A DNA stretch of 64,000 nt from Rhodocyclaceae bacterium (GCA_028713915.1 JAQTNK010000005.1:72913-136912), one strand, 5' to 3'; shown: positions 8,169 to 16,502, counted from the first letter of the stretch. Numbers and translations are program-made. Notes: a model not told the origin generated them from the letters alone.

Positions 8169-10061
8169 CTACTCGACCGGCAGGGCTTCGAGCGCCTCGT
8201 GCAGCTCCAGCCAGCGGCCCTCTGCGGCATCGATGGCCGTGGCCAGTTCGGCCTGCCGCTTGAGCATGGCGGCGAGCGACGCGCGGTCGGGCGAGGTGTA
8301 GACCGCGGGGTCGGCGAGGCCGGCGTCGAGCCGGCTCTTTTCGGCCTGCCAGGCGGCCAGCTGCTTGTCCAGCTTCTCGACTTCCTTCACCAGGGGGCGG
8401 CGTGCCGCGAGGGCCGCCTGCCGCTCCGCCGCGGCCTGCGCGCGGGCTTCGCGCCGCGCGCTCTTGCTCTCGTCGGGCGCGCGCGCGGCGGCGCGCTGGG
8501 CGGCCAGCCAATCGGCATAGTCGTCGAGATCGCCGTCGAAAGGCACGACGGCGCCGTCGGCAACCAGCCACAGTTCGTCGCAGGTGGTGCGCAGCAAATG
8601 GCGGTCGTGCGAGACGAGGACGACGCCGGCCTCGGTCTCCTGCAAGGCCAGGGTCAGCGCCTCGCGCATTTCGAGGTCGAGATGGTTGGTCGGCTCGTCG
8701 AGCAGCAGCAGATTCGGCCGGCGGCGGATCAGCAGCGCCAGCACCAGCCGCGCCTTCTCGCCGCCCGAGAAGCGGCCGCAGGGCGCGCTCACCATGTCGC
8801 CGCGGAAGTCGAAGCCGCCCAGATAATCGCGCAGTTCCTGCTCGCGCGTGCCCGGCTCCTGGCGCACCAGGTGCTGCAAGGGCGATTCGTCGGGCCGCAG
8901 CAGTTCGACCTGATGCTGGGCGAAATAGCCGATGGCGAGATGCCGGCCGGCGCTGCGGCGGCCCGCGAGCGGCGCGAGTTCATCGACCAGCAGCTTCACC
9001 AGCGTCGACTTGCCGGCGCCGTTCCTGCCCAGCAGGCCCAGGCGCGCGCCCGGCCGCAGGGTGAGCGTGATGCGCTCGAGGAGGGCCTTGCCGTCGTAGC
9101 CGACCGCCGCGTTCTCAAGGGACAGCAAGGGATCGGAGAATCCCGCCGGCGCCATGAAGCGAAACGTGAATTGCGTATCGACGTGGGCGGCGGCGATCTC
9201 TTCCATGCGGTCGAGCGCCTTCAGGCGGCTCTGCGCCTGGCGCGCCTTGGTGGCCTTGGCGCGGAAGCGCTCGACGAACTGTTCGAGGTGGGCGATCTCG
9301 CGCTGCTGCTTTTCGTGCATCGACTGCTGCGCCGCCAGCCGCTCGGCGCGCGCGCGCTCGAAGGCCGAGTAGTTGCCGGCGTAGAGCGTCATGCGGCGGT
9401 TCTCGACGTGCAGCGTCTGGCCGACCACGGCATCGAGGAAATCGCGGTCGTGCGAAATCATGATCAGCGTGCCGCCATAGCTCTTCAGCCAGCCTTCGAG
9501 CCAGAGCACCGCGTCCAAATCGAGATGGTTGGTCGGCTCGTCGAGCAGCAGCAGGTCGGACCGGCACATCAGGGCGCGGCCGAGGTTCAGGCGCACGCGC
9601 CAGCCGCCCGAGAACTCGGCCACCGGCCGCGCGAAGTCGGCGTCGGCGAAGCCCAGGCCGTGCAGCAGCTCGGCGGCGCGGGCGCGCGCCGCGTAGCCGC
9701 CGATCTCGTCGAGGCGGCCGTGCAGCTCGGCGATGCGCAGGCCGTCGTGGGCCGCTTCGGCGGCGGCCAGGTCGCGCTCGACCTGGCGCAATTCGACGTC
9801 GCCGTCGAGCACGAACTCCAGCGCCGCATCGGGCAGCGCCGGCGTGTCCTGGGCGACATGGGCCAGCGTCCAGCGCGGCGGGATTTCGAGGTCGCCGCGC
9901 TCGGCATGCAGCTCATTGCGCAGCAGGGCGAGAAAGGACGACTTGCCGCAGCCGTTGGCGCCGACCAGGCCGACCTTCCAGCCGGGATGCAGCTGGAAGG
10001 ACGCGTCTTCGACGAGGGGCTGGCCGCCGCGGGCAAAGCAGAGATTGCGGGAGAGGATCAT
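8169..10061 (-). CDS. ABC-F family ATPase (YheS type)
   Basis: 630 residues with two ABC modules and no membrane domain. The first P-loop is GANGCGKSS (residues 34-42), with FSGGWRVRLNLGRAL and DEPTNHLDLD; the second is GRNGAGKST, with FSGGEKARLVLALL and DEPTNHLDLE. The linker between the modules is charged and helical (QREIAHLEQFVERFRAKATKARQ). The C terminus is a long charged coiled-coil extension (KREARAQAAAERQ to the end). ABC-F proteins act on ribosomes. Length and C-terminal extension fit YheS better than EttA (about 555 residues). It is the first gene of the leftward thrH-purU unit. Confidence 0.88.
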   Translation of the reverse strand: MILSRNLCFARGGQPLVEDASFQLHPGWKVGLVGANGCGKSSFLALLRNELHAERGDLEIPPRWTLAHVAQDTPALPDAALEFVLDGDVELRQVERDLAAAEAAHDGLRIAELHGRLDEIGGYAARARAAELLHGLGFADADFARPVAEFSGGWRVRLNLGRALMCRSDLLLLDEPTNHLDLDAVLWLEGWLKSYGGTLIMISHDRDFLDAVVGQTLHVENRRMTLYAGNYSAFERARAERLAAQQSMHEKQQREIAHLEQFVERFRAKATKARQAQSRLKALDRMEEIAAAHVDTQFTFRFMAPAGFSDPLLSLENAAVGYDGKALLERITLTLRPGARLGLLGRNGAGKSTLVKLLVDELAPLAGRRSAGRHLAIGYFAQHQVELLRPDESPLQHLVRQEPGTREQELRDYLGGFDFRGDMVSAPCGRFSGGEKARLVLALLIRRRPNLLLLDEPTNHLDLEMREALTLALQETEAGVVLVSHDRHLLRTTCDELWLVADGAVVPFDGDLDDYADWLAAQRAAARAPDESKSARREARAQAAAERQAALAARRPLVKEVEKLDKQLAAWQAEKSRLDAGLADPAVYTSPDRASLAAMLKRQAELATAIDAAEGRWLELHEALEALPVE

Positions 10062-10107
10062 GAGCGGTTAGGATGCGGCGCAGACGCTATTTTAAGGGAA
10101 GCCCCGC

Positions 10108-10566
10108 ATGCGCATCTTGCTGTTGTTGTCGATATGTTGGCTCGGCATCGCCAGCGCCGAAGAGCTGGCGCCGCTGTCCGGCGACGAAAAGCAATTGCTC
10201 CAGGACCGCGCCAAGGCCTTGCACGAAAAGGCCGAGATCATGCGCCAGGAAGCCGAGACGGCTTTTGCCGCGGAGAACAAGGCCTGCTGGGAGAAGTTCC
10301 TGGTCAGCAGCTGCCAGGACCAGGCCAAGAAGACGAAGACCCAGCGGCTCGGCGACGCGCACCGCGTCGACCAGGAGGCGCGCGAAATCGACCGCAACTT
10401 GCGCAAGCGCAACTTCGCCGAGCACGAAGCCAAGATGAAGGAAGAGGCGCCGCAGCGCGCCGCCGACGCCGCGGCGCAGGCCGAGAAGAACCGCCAGGCG
10501 CAGCAGGAAGCGATGGAGCGCGTCGAGAAGAAGCGTCTCGAAGCCGAGCAGCGCGACAAACGCTAG
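10108..10566 (+). CDS. Exported charged coiled-coil protein, unknown function
   Basis: 152 residues with a cleavable signal peptide (1-17, MRILLLLSICWLGIASA). The mature part is almost entirely helical and rich in Glu, Lys, Ala and Gln. Two cysteines in ENKACWEKFLVSSCQDQ could form a disulfide in the periplasm. The C-terminal 60 residues are a continuous charged helix. I recognise similar short exported proteins in other betaproteobacteria but know no function. It is divergent from the ABC-F gene and convergent with the response regulator, so it is probably a single-gene unit. Confidence 0.7.
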   Translation: MRILLLLSICWLGIASAEELAPLSGDEKQLLQDRAKALHEKAEIMRQEAETAFAAENKACWEKFLVSSCQDQAKKTKTQRLGDAHRVDQEAREIDRNLRKRNFAEHEAKMKEEAPQRAADAAAQAEKNRQAQQEAMERVEKKRLEAEQRDKR

Positions 10567-10570
10567 CGTC

Positions 10571-11947
10571 CTACGGCGTTTGGCGAACTCCGGTCGCGGC
10601 GTCGATCGGGGTTCGCTCGTCCTTGTCCTGCAGCTTGAGTTTCTTCATCTTTTCCCAGAGATTCTTGCGGCTGATGCCGAGTTCGGCAGCGGTGTCGGCG
10701 ATGCGGCCGCCGTTCGCCCGCAGGCATCCCTCGATATATTCGCGCTCGCAGGACTGAAGATAATCGTTCAGCGTTCCGGCGGCCGCCGCGGGTTCGGCGA
10801 CGGCCGGCAAGGTGTCGCCGAACAGCTGTGCGGCGGAAAGCGTGCGGCTGGCGGAGAGGATGCAGGCCCGCTCCAGGCAATGCTTGAGCTGGCGGATGTT
10901 GCCCGGCCAGGGATAATCGAACAAGGCTTTTTCCGCGCAGCGATCCAGCGTCCGGGGATCGGCATTGTCGTCCGCCCAGATTTCGAGCAATCGCCTCGCC
11001 AGCCACGGGATATCCTCCTTGCGCTCGCGCAGCGGCGGAATGTGCAGGTGGACGACGTGGATGCGATAGTAGAGGTCCTCGCGGAAGCGGCCCTCCTCGA
11101 CCATCTTCTTGAGATCCTGGTGGGTCGCGCAGACCAGCCGGATGGACACGCGCACCGGCGTTTCGGCGCCGACGCGCAGGATCGTGCGCTCCTGGATCGC
11201 GCGCAGCAGCTTGACTTGCATCGCCGGCGACATCTCGCCGACTTCGTCGAGGAACAAGGTGCCGTGATCGGCGAGTTCGAACACGCCTTTCTTGTCGCGC
11301 ACCGCGCCGGTGTATGCGCCTTTCACGTAGCCGAATAATTCGGCCTCGAGCAGGCTCTCGGTGAGGGCGCCGCAATTCACGGCGACAAACGGCGTGTTGG
11401 CCGCGGGATCGGCAACCCGATGCAGCTCGCGCGCAACGGCCTCCTTGCCGACGCCCGATTCGCCGGTAATCAATATTGATTTGGCATTTTCCGCGAGGCG
11501 CGGCAACATCGACTCGATCGCGCGCATGGCGCCGGAAATGCCCAGCCGATAATCGCCGATCAGCGGCGGCGGCGCCTTGGCGCACAGGCGGCGCACCGTA
11601 TCGAGCAGGGCGTGGATGTCCAGCGGCTTGGTCAGGTAGTCGTGGGCGCCCAGCTTCAATAAGCTCACGGCCATGTCGATCTTGCCGAAGCCGGTGATGA
11701 AAACGAACGGCGGCAGGGCATTGTCGCTGCCGAGGAGCTTGACGAAGAGCTCCTCGCCGGTGATGTCCGGCAACTGGATGTCGCAAATGGCGATGGCGTA
11801 GGGCTTGCGATGGAGGCCCTGCATCGCTGCCCGGCCGGTCTTGAACCAGTCGCAGGCGTAGCCTTCGAGGCCGAAGCGGTCGCTGAGCGCCTCGCCCATG
11901 ATCTCGTCGTCTTCGATGAGGCAAATGCGATAGGGTTGAGGGCTCAT
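10571..11947 (-). CDS. Sigma-54-dependent response regulator (NtrC/AioR-like)
   Basis: 458 residues with three domains. The receiver carries phospho-acceptor Asp56 (AICDIQLPDITG) and Lys107. The AAA+ domain has Walker A GESGVGKE (162-169), the sigma-54 contact loop as GAYTGA (210-215, the Tyr variant of GAFTGA) and Walker B FLDEVGEM. A Fis-type helix-turn-helix closes the protein (GGRIADTAAELGISRKNLWEKM). The start ATG overlaps the histidine kinase stop (ATGA), so the pair is translationally coupled. It should activate sigma-54 promoters, and two are present in the 14319-14987 gap. Domain order, the SRKNLWEKM helix and the gene set resemble AioR of the AioXSR arsenite-sensing system. Confidence 0.92.
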   Translation of the reverse strand: MSPQPYRICLIEDDEIMGEALSDRFGLEGYACDWFKTGRAAMQGLHRKPYAIAICDIQLPDITGEELFVKLLGSDNALPPFVFITGFGKIDMAVSLLKLGAHDYLTKPLDIHALLDTVRRLCAKAPPPLIGDYRLGISGAMRAIESMLPRLAENAKSILITGESGVGKEAVARELHRVADPAANTPFVAVNCGALTESLLEAELFGYVKGAYTGAVRDKKGVFELADHGTLFLDEVGEMSPAMQVKLLRAIQERTILRVGAETPVRVSIRLVCATHQDLKKMVEEGRFREDLYYRIHVVHLHIPPLRERKEDIPWLARRLLEIWADDNADPRTLDRCAEKALFDYPWPGNIRQLKHCLERACILSASRTLSAAQLFGDTLPAVAEPAAAAGTLNDYLQSCEREYIEGCLRANGGRIADTAAELGISRKNLWEKMKKLKLQDKDERTPIDAATGVRQTP

Positions 11948-13392
11948 GCCTCGCTCCCGATCGGGATGCTGACCCGGAACCGCATCCGTTCCGGCTCCCG
12001 CTCGGCGCGGATCTCGCCGCCGAGCTGCCCGACGATCTGGTAGGTCACCCACAGGCCCAGGCCGTGGCCGCTTTCGCTCAGCGGCGAAAACGGTTCGAAG
12101 AGATGCGCCATCTGCTCGGCGCTCAGCGAGCTGCCGTCGTTGGTGACGACGAGCTGCAGGGCGGCGCCGGCGATGCCGACGACGCAGCCGACTTCGCCGC
12201 GCGGCGCCGCCGCGTGAATGGCATTGAGCAGCAGGTTGATCATGATCTGGCGGATCAGCGAGGCCGGCAGGCGCGCGCCGTCTTCGACCCCGTTGCGCCA
12301 ATCCAGGCGCAGTCCCTTGGTCCGCGCCTGCGGCATTACCAGGGTGCGAACATCCTCGATGTCGTGCGCCGTGAGGTCGCGGCTCTTGGCCTTGGCCTCG
12401 ACCAGCAGCCCGCCGACCGTGTCCCTGATCTGGGTCAGCCCGCGTTCGATCAGGGCGACGGTTTTCAGCGTCCGCGGATCGGAGTCGCTATGGCACTTCA
12501 GCGTGTCGATCGCCGTCAGCATGCCGCCGAGCGGATTGTTGATCTCGTGGGCGACGCCGGCCGCGAGCTGGCCGAGCGCCGCCAGGCGCTCCGACTGGAC
12601 CATCTGCTTTTCCATCGCATCCTTTGCCTTCAGTTCGGCGAGCATCTGGTTATACACGTCGAACAGGCGGCCGAGCTCGTCGCGGTGAGGATACAGCTTG
12701 GGGTCCATGTCGGCAGGCAGTTGCCGGCCGACTTCTTCCATGCGCGATGCCAGCTGGATCAGGGGGCGCGTCATGCGCTGCGCCCAATACCAGTTGATCG
12801 GCAGCAGCACGGCGAGCAGCAGCAGCCCGCCCTGCAGACCGTGCCAGGCATTGGCGATGAAGCGCGGCATCAGGTTGGCTTTCTCCAGCACGACGATCAG
12901 GCTGCCTTCGCGGATGTTGTGGTCGGCGATCGGCATGACGTAATACAGATAGCGGGAGTCCGGAAACTCCAGCGTGCGCGACTTGCCGTCGCCCATGGCG
13001 GCGATGCCGGCGGCGACGTCCGCGTATTCCGGCCCCAGGCTTCGCAGTTCGGACAGCACGGGTGCGGTCTTCGGGCGCGCCGCAACGAATATCCGGTTCG
13101 CCTGATCGACGACGAGCAGGTTGTCGGCCCTGGCCGCGGTGCTCGCCGCCGGACCGTCGAGCGGCGCCTTGACGATCTCGTAGGCGTGCCACAGGTCGTC
13201 GCGGCGCATCGCCGCGAACAAGCTCGGCTGCAAGGCGCGGCCCAGCGTTTCGGCGTCGTTGACCATGTCCTCCTTGAGTTCGTCGTAGTCGCCGACCATG
13301 AGCGACAGCGACACCGCGAGGGCGCTGACGATCATCAGCAGGCTGCCCCACAGCGGAATCTTGTAGCGAAAGCTCAGGTCGAAAAGCTTCAT
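11944..13392 (-). CDS. Membrane histidine kinase (AioS-like)
   Basis: 482 residues. TM1 is about residues 14-34, a periplasmic sensor domain about 35-182, TM2 about 186-204, then a HAMP region, a HisKA dimerisation helix with His282 (LAAGVAHEINNPLGG) and a HATPase domain (N box NLLLNAIHAA, G2 box SGHGLGLWVTYQIV). The G1 box is slightly degenerate (VVTNDGSSLS) but keeps its Asp. Its start overlaps the stop of the binding-protein gene and its stop overlaps the regulator start. The arrangement suggests that the periplasmic binding protein docks on the sensor domain and controls phosphorylation of the regulator. Confidence 0.92.
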   Translation of the reverse strand: MKLFDLSFRYKIPLWGSLLMIVSALAVSLSLMVGDYDELKEDMVNDAETLGRALQPSLFAAMRRDDLWHAYEIVKAPLDGPAASTAARADNLLVVDQANRIFVAARPKTAPVLSELRSLGPEYADVAAGIAAMGDGKSRTLEFPDSRYLYYVMPIADHNIREGSLIVVLEKANLMPRFIANAWHGLQGGLLLLAVLLPINWYWAQRMTRPLIQLASRMEEVGRQLPADMDPKLYPHRDELGRLFDVYNQMLAELKAKDAMEKQMVQSERLAALGQLAAGVAHEINNPLGGMLTAIDTLKCHSDSDPRTLKTVALIERGLTQIRDTVGGLLVEAKAKSRDLTAHDIEDVRTLVMPQARTKGLRLDWRNGVEDGARLPASLIRQIMINLLLNAIHAAAPRGEVGCVVGIAGAALQLVVTNDGSSLSAEQMAHLFEPFSPLSESGHGLGLWVTYQIVGQLGGEIRAEREPERMRFRVSIPIGSEA

Positions 13393-14318
13393 GGCGCGCC
13401 CGGCCGTCCGAGGGTGCGGGCGACGCTGTCGTAGAGCCGCGGGTCGTCCGCCACGAAGCCGTCGATGTCGAGCCGGCGCAGCAAGGCGGCGCCTTGCGCG
13501 TCGGCCGCCATGTGCGTCAGTACGCGCCGCAAGGCCTGGGCGTCGGCAGCGCGCAAGTCGCTGCGCGCCACCAGCGGCGCGAAGCCGTATTCGGCAGACA
13601 TCGCGGCAACGCGCAGCGCCGCGACCAGACTGGGCTGGATGGCCGACAGCGTGTCCCAGTCGAAGCGGTCGACCATGCCCGCGTCGGCCAATCCGGCGGC
13701 GACCGCTTCGACGACGTGCCGATCGAAAACGGTGACGAAGGCTTTGCGAAAAAAGTGGTCGGCTTCCAGTCCGGCCTGCTGCAGCTCGAATCGCGGCAGG
13801 CGATAGCCGGCGAACGATTCGGCGTCGCCGTAGGCGAACACCTTGCCCTGCAATTGCGTCAGCGCCGCGGTCCGCTCGTCGGTCGCAGCTACCACCAGGT
13901 AGGCGCGGCTGTAGGGGCGTCCCTGATAGATCGGCGTCGCCAGCAGCCGCGCGCGATGCAGCCGCTGCAAGGAAACGTAGGCGCTGGGCGAGAGCCAGGC
14001 GACATCGATGCGCTTTTGCTTGAGCAGCTCCATGATTTCCGCGTAGCCGTCGCGGGTGACGAATTGCACCGGCCGCTGCAGGCGCCGCTGCAGGTAGACG
14101 CGCCAATCCTCGATCAACTCGTAGCGATCGTAGACGATCGCGGTCGTGACGCCCAGCCGCAACGGCGCCTCGGCCGCCGCCGGCGGCTTCGCGCCGGGTC
14201 CGGCCCAGGCGGCATTCCAGAGCGGCAGGACGAGCAGGACGACGTACCCCATCCACGCGGCAAGGGTGAATCGGCGCCAAGCGCTGTCGTTACCGCGCGG
14301 TAACCTTGAATTGTTCAT
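13389..14318 (-). CDS. PhnD/AioX-like periplasmic binding protein (sensor component)
   Basis: 309 residues from the ATG at 14318. Residues 17-36 are a signal sequence or anchor (LAAWMGYVVLLVLPLWNAAWA). The mature part is a phosphate/phosphite/phosphonate-type binding fold (PLRLGVTTAIVYDRYELIEDWRVYL, then DVAWLSPSAYV and GKVFAYGDAESFAGYRLP). No ABC permease or ATPase gene is nearby. The gene instead overlaps a histidine kinase by 4 bases, as aioX overlaps aioS in arsenite oxidisers. The whole protein contains no cysteine, whereas AioX uses a cysteine for As(III), so the ligand is probably different. An ATG farther upstream at 14417 lacks a signal-peptide-like start. The palindrome at 14289-14304 lies inside the first codons. 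Confidence 0.85.
   Translation of the reverse strand: MNNSRLPRGNDSAWRRFTLAAWMGYVVLLVLPLWNAAWAGPGAKPPAAAEAPLRLGVTTAIVYDRYELIEDWRVYLQRRLQRPVQFVTRDGYAEIMELLKQKRIDVAWLSPSAYVSLQRLHRARLLATPIYQGRPYSRAYLVVAATDERTAALTQLQGKVFAYGDAESFAGYRLPRFELQQAGLEADHFFRKAFVTVFDRHVVEAVAAGLADAGMVDRFDWDTLSAIQPSLVAALRVAAMSAEYGFAPLVARSDLRAADAQALRRVLTHMAADAQGAALLRRLDIDGFVADDPRLYDSVARTLGRPGAP
14289..14304. promoter_or_regulatory. Palindromic operator copy 1 (GTTACC-N4-GGTAAC)
   Basis: GTTACC-GCGC-GGTAAC is a perfect 16-base palindrome. It starts exactly 40 bases from the second copy at 14329, about four helical turns, so both copies would face the same side of the DNA. It overlaps codons 5-10 of the binding-protein gene. 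The form GTTAC-N6-GTAAC agrees with what I recall of AioR-type sites (GTTNC-N6-GNAAC). Confidence 0.75.
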
Positions 14319-14328
14319 TTTTCGCTGC

Positions 14329-14344
14329 GTTACCGCTTGGTGAC
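14329..14344. promoter_or_regulatory. Palindromic operator copy 2 (GTTACC-N4-GGTGAC)
   Basis: GTTACC-GCTT-GGTGAC differs from a perfect palindrome at one base. It lies just upstream of the binding-protein start codon, between that start and the leftward sigma-54-like promoter. Binding here could dampen expression of the sensor genes or cooperate with the other copies through looping. Confidence 0.7.
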
Positions 14345-14505
14345 ATTGTCGACTCCGCCGCATCGTCCCGCTGCCCTGGCCACGTGAAACCTGCCGCCCA
14401 CACCGCCCCCCCATCACCGAACCGGCCCAGAGTCAATGGTTCCATCGGCCCAGGGTAGAGAAGGAATCGATATGACGCCGCTGCATGGCGGCAAATAAAC
14501 TGATC

Positions 14506-14521
14506 CGCAATTCCCATGCCA
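14506..14521 (-). promoter_or_regulatory. Sigma-54-like promoter for the sensor-kinase-regulator operon
   Basis: Read on the minus strand the sequence is TGGCAT-GGGAA-TTGCG. It keeps the GG and GC doublets with correct spacing and differs from TGGCAC-N5-TTGCA at two positions. The expected start near 14495 puts operator copy 3 about 129 bases upstream, an ideal enhancer distance. This suggests positive autoregulation, but the match is weaker than the rightward promoter. Confidence 0.55.
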
Positions 14522-14615
14522 CGACATTTTTCGGGTTACCCGCCAAGATGCTTACTGCGACGGCAGCAATTTCGTTGTCGATTTCAGCGCCGCCACGTCG
14601 CCGGCGACGCCGATT

Positions 14616-14631
14616 GTTACCCGATGGTAAC
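14616..14631. promoter_or_regulatory. Palindromic operator copy 3 (GTTACC-N4-GGTAAC)
   Basis: GTTACC-CGAT-GGTAAC has perfect 6-base arms. It lies between the two divergent sigma-54 promoters, about 129 bases upstream of the leftward start and about 230 upstream of the rightward start. It is the likeliest enhancer for the Fis-type regulator at 10571-11947. Confidence 0.78.
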
Positions 14632-14828
14632 CAGTCCTGCAGTCGCGGGCAAACGAATCCGGCGGCGCGTGCTGGCAACGCCTCCATGTGGCGTTTTGTC
14701 GTCATGGCCGGGGCGCGAGCCGCTTCACGCGGCCGCCCCGCGGAACAACGCACGATCATGATTTCATGGCGAATGTTCGACGGGCCGACGCGGCACGGCG
14801 AACCCGCCAGTTCCCCGCCAATCCAACA

Positions 14829-14844
14829 TGGCACATGGCTTGCA
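14829..14844 (+). promoter_or_regulatory. Sigma-54 (-24/-12) promoter of the cytochrome operon
   Basis: TGGCAC-ATGGC-TTGCA is an exact match to the RpoN consensus TGGCAC-N5-TTGCA. It points at the cytochrome-porin gene, whose start codon is about 130 bases downstream of the expected transcription start. Together with the palindromes and the divergent sigma-54 regulator it makes a complete control circuit. Confidence 0.88.
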
Positions 14845-14987
14845 ATAGCCCTTGGCGTGTGCTCTCGGAGCGGGCGTCGATATGACTGCCGCAGCGGATC
14901 GTCAGTCGGGCAGCGGCGGCTCGGCAGCGGCACATGCCGAGAACATCGACGCATGCAATTACGAAAGTCCCCGGAAAGGAACCTGCA

Positions 14988-16502
14988 ATGTTCGCGCTCG
15001 TGAAATTCTTCCACCGTAGCCCCGTCCGCATGGCCGAGCTGGCCTGTGGTCTCCTGACGACGCTGTTGTTGCTGGGATCCCTCGATGCTCAAGCCCTTCC
15101 GCTGTTCGCCCGGCAGACCGGACAGAACTGCCTGTCGTGCCACGCCGGCGGCCAGTTCCCCGAACTCACGCCCTACGGGCGCATGTTCAAGATGACCGGC
15201 TACACCATCGGCGCCCGCACGGTGCCGATCTCGGTCATGGGCGTCGCCACCTACTCCAAGGTCGCCGACACCTCGAAGAGCGACGACCCGGCGGCCGACT
15301 TCCAGAAGAACGGTGCACCGCTGTTCGCGACCGGCAGTCTCTTCCTCGGCGGCAAGGTGACCGACAACATCGGCGCCTTCGCCCAGGTCACCTACGACAA
15401 CTATGCCGGGCAAGCGGTCGGGGACAGCGGAAACAACGACGGCAGGTTCCAGGGCCACACCAACGCCGACAACATGGACTTCCGCTATGCCGATCACCTC
15501 ATCGACGACAAGCGCGATTTCGTCTATGGCCTGAGCGTGAACAACAACCCGTCGGTCTCCGATCCGTGGAATACGGCGCCGGCCTGGATGCAATACGTGC
15601 CGGTGCCGTCGCCGACGAGCAGCCAGTTCATCGATGGCAACGCGCCGTTCGCGTCCTTCGGCTCCGGCGGCAACATCGCCGGCGTCAGCGCCTACATGTT
15701 CTGGAACAAGACGATCTACGCCGAACTGGGCACTTACCAGACGGCCAACCGCGGCCTGTCCTTCCTGAGCGCCGGCATCAACGATGCGAATACGACCAAG
15801 CTGCAGGGCAGCAACAACCCCTACTGGCGGCTGGCGTACTCCCATGAATGGGGAGCACACAACATCATGGTCGGCGCGACCGGCATGATCGCCCATATCT
15901 ACGATCTGGGCAGCGACACCTCCGACCCCGGCAACCTTGGCCGCGTCAAGAATACGGGCCTCGACGCGCAGTACCAATACCTGCTCGATCCGCATACGAT
16001 CACGGCACAGCTTTCGTACATGCGGCAGGTTCAGGATTACTCGCCGAACACGCTGCTGAACTTTGCGTCGCCTTTCGTCCTTGCCGATGGCCTGACTCCG
16101 GTAGCGGCCGCGAATCCCTCCGACACGACCAACGTCTTCCGCGCCAAGCTCGGCTATGTTTATCAGGCCAAGTACGGCGGCAGCGTCGCCTTCTTCAACA
16201 AGACCGGCACCGCGAACACGCTCAACCAGAGTTCCGGCTTCGATACCAACGGCCAAATCACATCCACCGATCCGCTGGGCACCGGCATCGCTTCGACTCG
16301 CGTCACCGGCAACCTCTCCGGCAACCCGGCGACCCGCGGCTTCACCTACGAAGCCTTCTGGATGCCGATACAGAACATTCGCATCGGCGCCCAATACACC
16401 GCCTACAGCAAGTTCAACGGCGCCACCGACAACTACGACGGCCTTGGCCGCAACGCCAGGGACAACAACACGCTCTTCCTTTACGTCTGGGGTGCGTACT
16501 GA
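14988..16502 (+). CDS. Cyc2-like outer-membrane cytochrome-porin (monoheme)
   Basis: 504 residues from the ATG at 14988, with GAAAGGA at 14974-14980 as ribosome site. A signal peptide ends near residue 36 (LDAQA). Directly after it comes PLFARQTGQNCLSCH, a heme c site with Cys48, Cys51 and His52, then FPELTPYGRMFKMTGY. The remaining roughly 430 residues alternate polar and aromatic residues like a beta-barrel and end in an aromatic (LFLYVWGAY). An FAR-x(n)-CxxCH-P-x-L-x(2-3)-G-x-x-F-x-x-x-G-Y start fused to a barrel is the layout of Cyc2, the outer-membrane Fe(II) oxidase family. The insertion of GGQ between the heme and the Pro differs from the classical form. It heads the sigma-54 operon. 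An iron-oxidising role is not shown; another extracellular electron donor or acceptor is possible. Confidence 0.75.
   Translation: MFALVKFFHRSPVRMAELACGLLTTLLLLGSLDAQALPLFARQTGQNCLSCHAGGQFPELTPYGRMFKMTGYTIGARTVPISVMGVATYSKVADTSKSDDPAADFQKNGAPLFATGSLFLGGKVTDNIGAFAQVTYDNYAGQAVGDSGNNDGRFQGHTNADNMDFRYADHLIDDKRDFVYGLSVNNNPSVSDPWNTAPAWMQYVPVPSPTSSQFIDGNAPFASFGSGGNIAGVSAYMFWNKTIYAELGTYQTANRGLSFLSAGINDANTTKLQGSNNPYWRLAYSHEWGAHNIMVGATGMIAHIYDLGSDTSDPGNLGRVKNTGLDAQYQYLLDPHTITAQLSYMRQVQDYSPNTLLNFASPFVLADGLTPVAAANPSDTTNVFRAKLGYVYQAKYGGSVAFFNKTGTANTLNQSSGFDTNGQITSTDPLGTGIASTRVTGNLSGNPATRGFTYEAFWMPIQNIRIGAQYTAYSKFNGATDNYDGLGRNARDNNTLFLYVWGAY

Larger units (their letters stand above)
14319..14987. other. 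Divergent regulatory region between sensor genes and cytochrome operon
   Basis: These 669 bases have no convincing gene; open frames here lack gene-like composition and ribosome sites. They hold operator copy 2 (14329-14344), a leftward sigma-54-like promoter (14506-14521), operator copy 3 (14616-14631) and a rightward sigma-54 promoter (14829-14844). A GTTACC half-site is at 14535-14540. The rightward transcript would have a leader of about 130 bases with no feature that I recognise. Confidence 0.75.

Noticed and set aside
7596..10757. A 1053-codon open frame on the plus strand opposite thrH and the ABC-F gene
   Set aside because: Antisense shadow of well-supported genes, without any domain.
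10571..14318. An actual arsenite-sensing AioXSR system
   Set aside because: No aioBA or arx genes, no arsenic resistance genes, and the sensor lacks cysteine. Only the similarity of arrangement is claimed.
14378..14391. A parS-like half site (CACGTGAAAC)
   Set aside because: Only the centre and right arm match; the left arm is degenerate and the true pair is at 57645-57696.
14535..14550. A fourth GTTACC operator
   Set aside because: The second arm reads AAGATG rather than GGTAAC, so it is only a half site.
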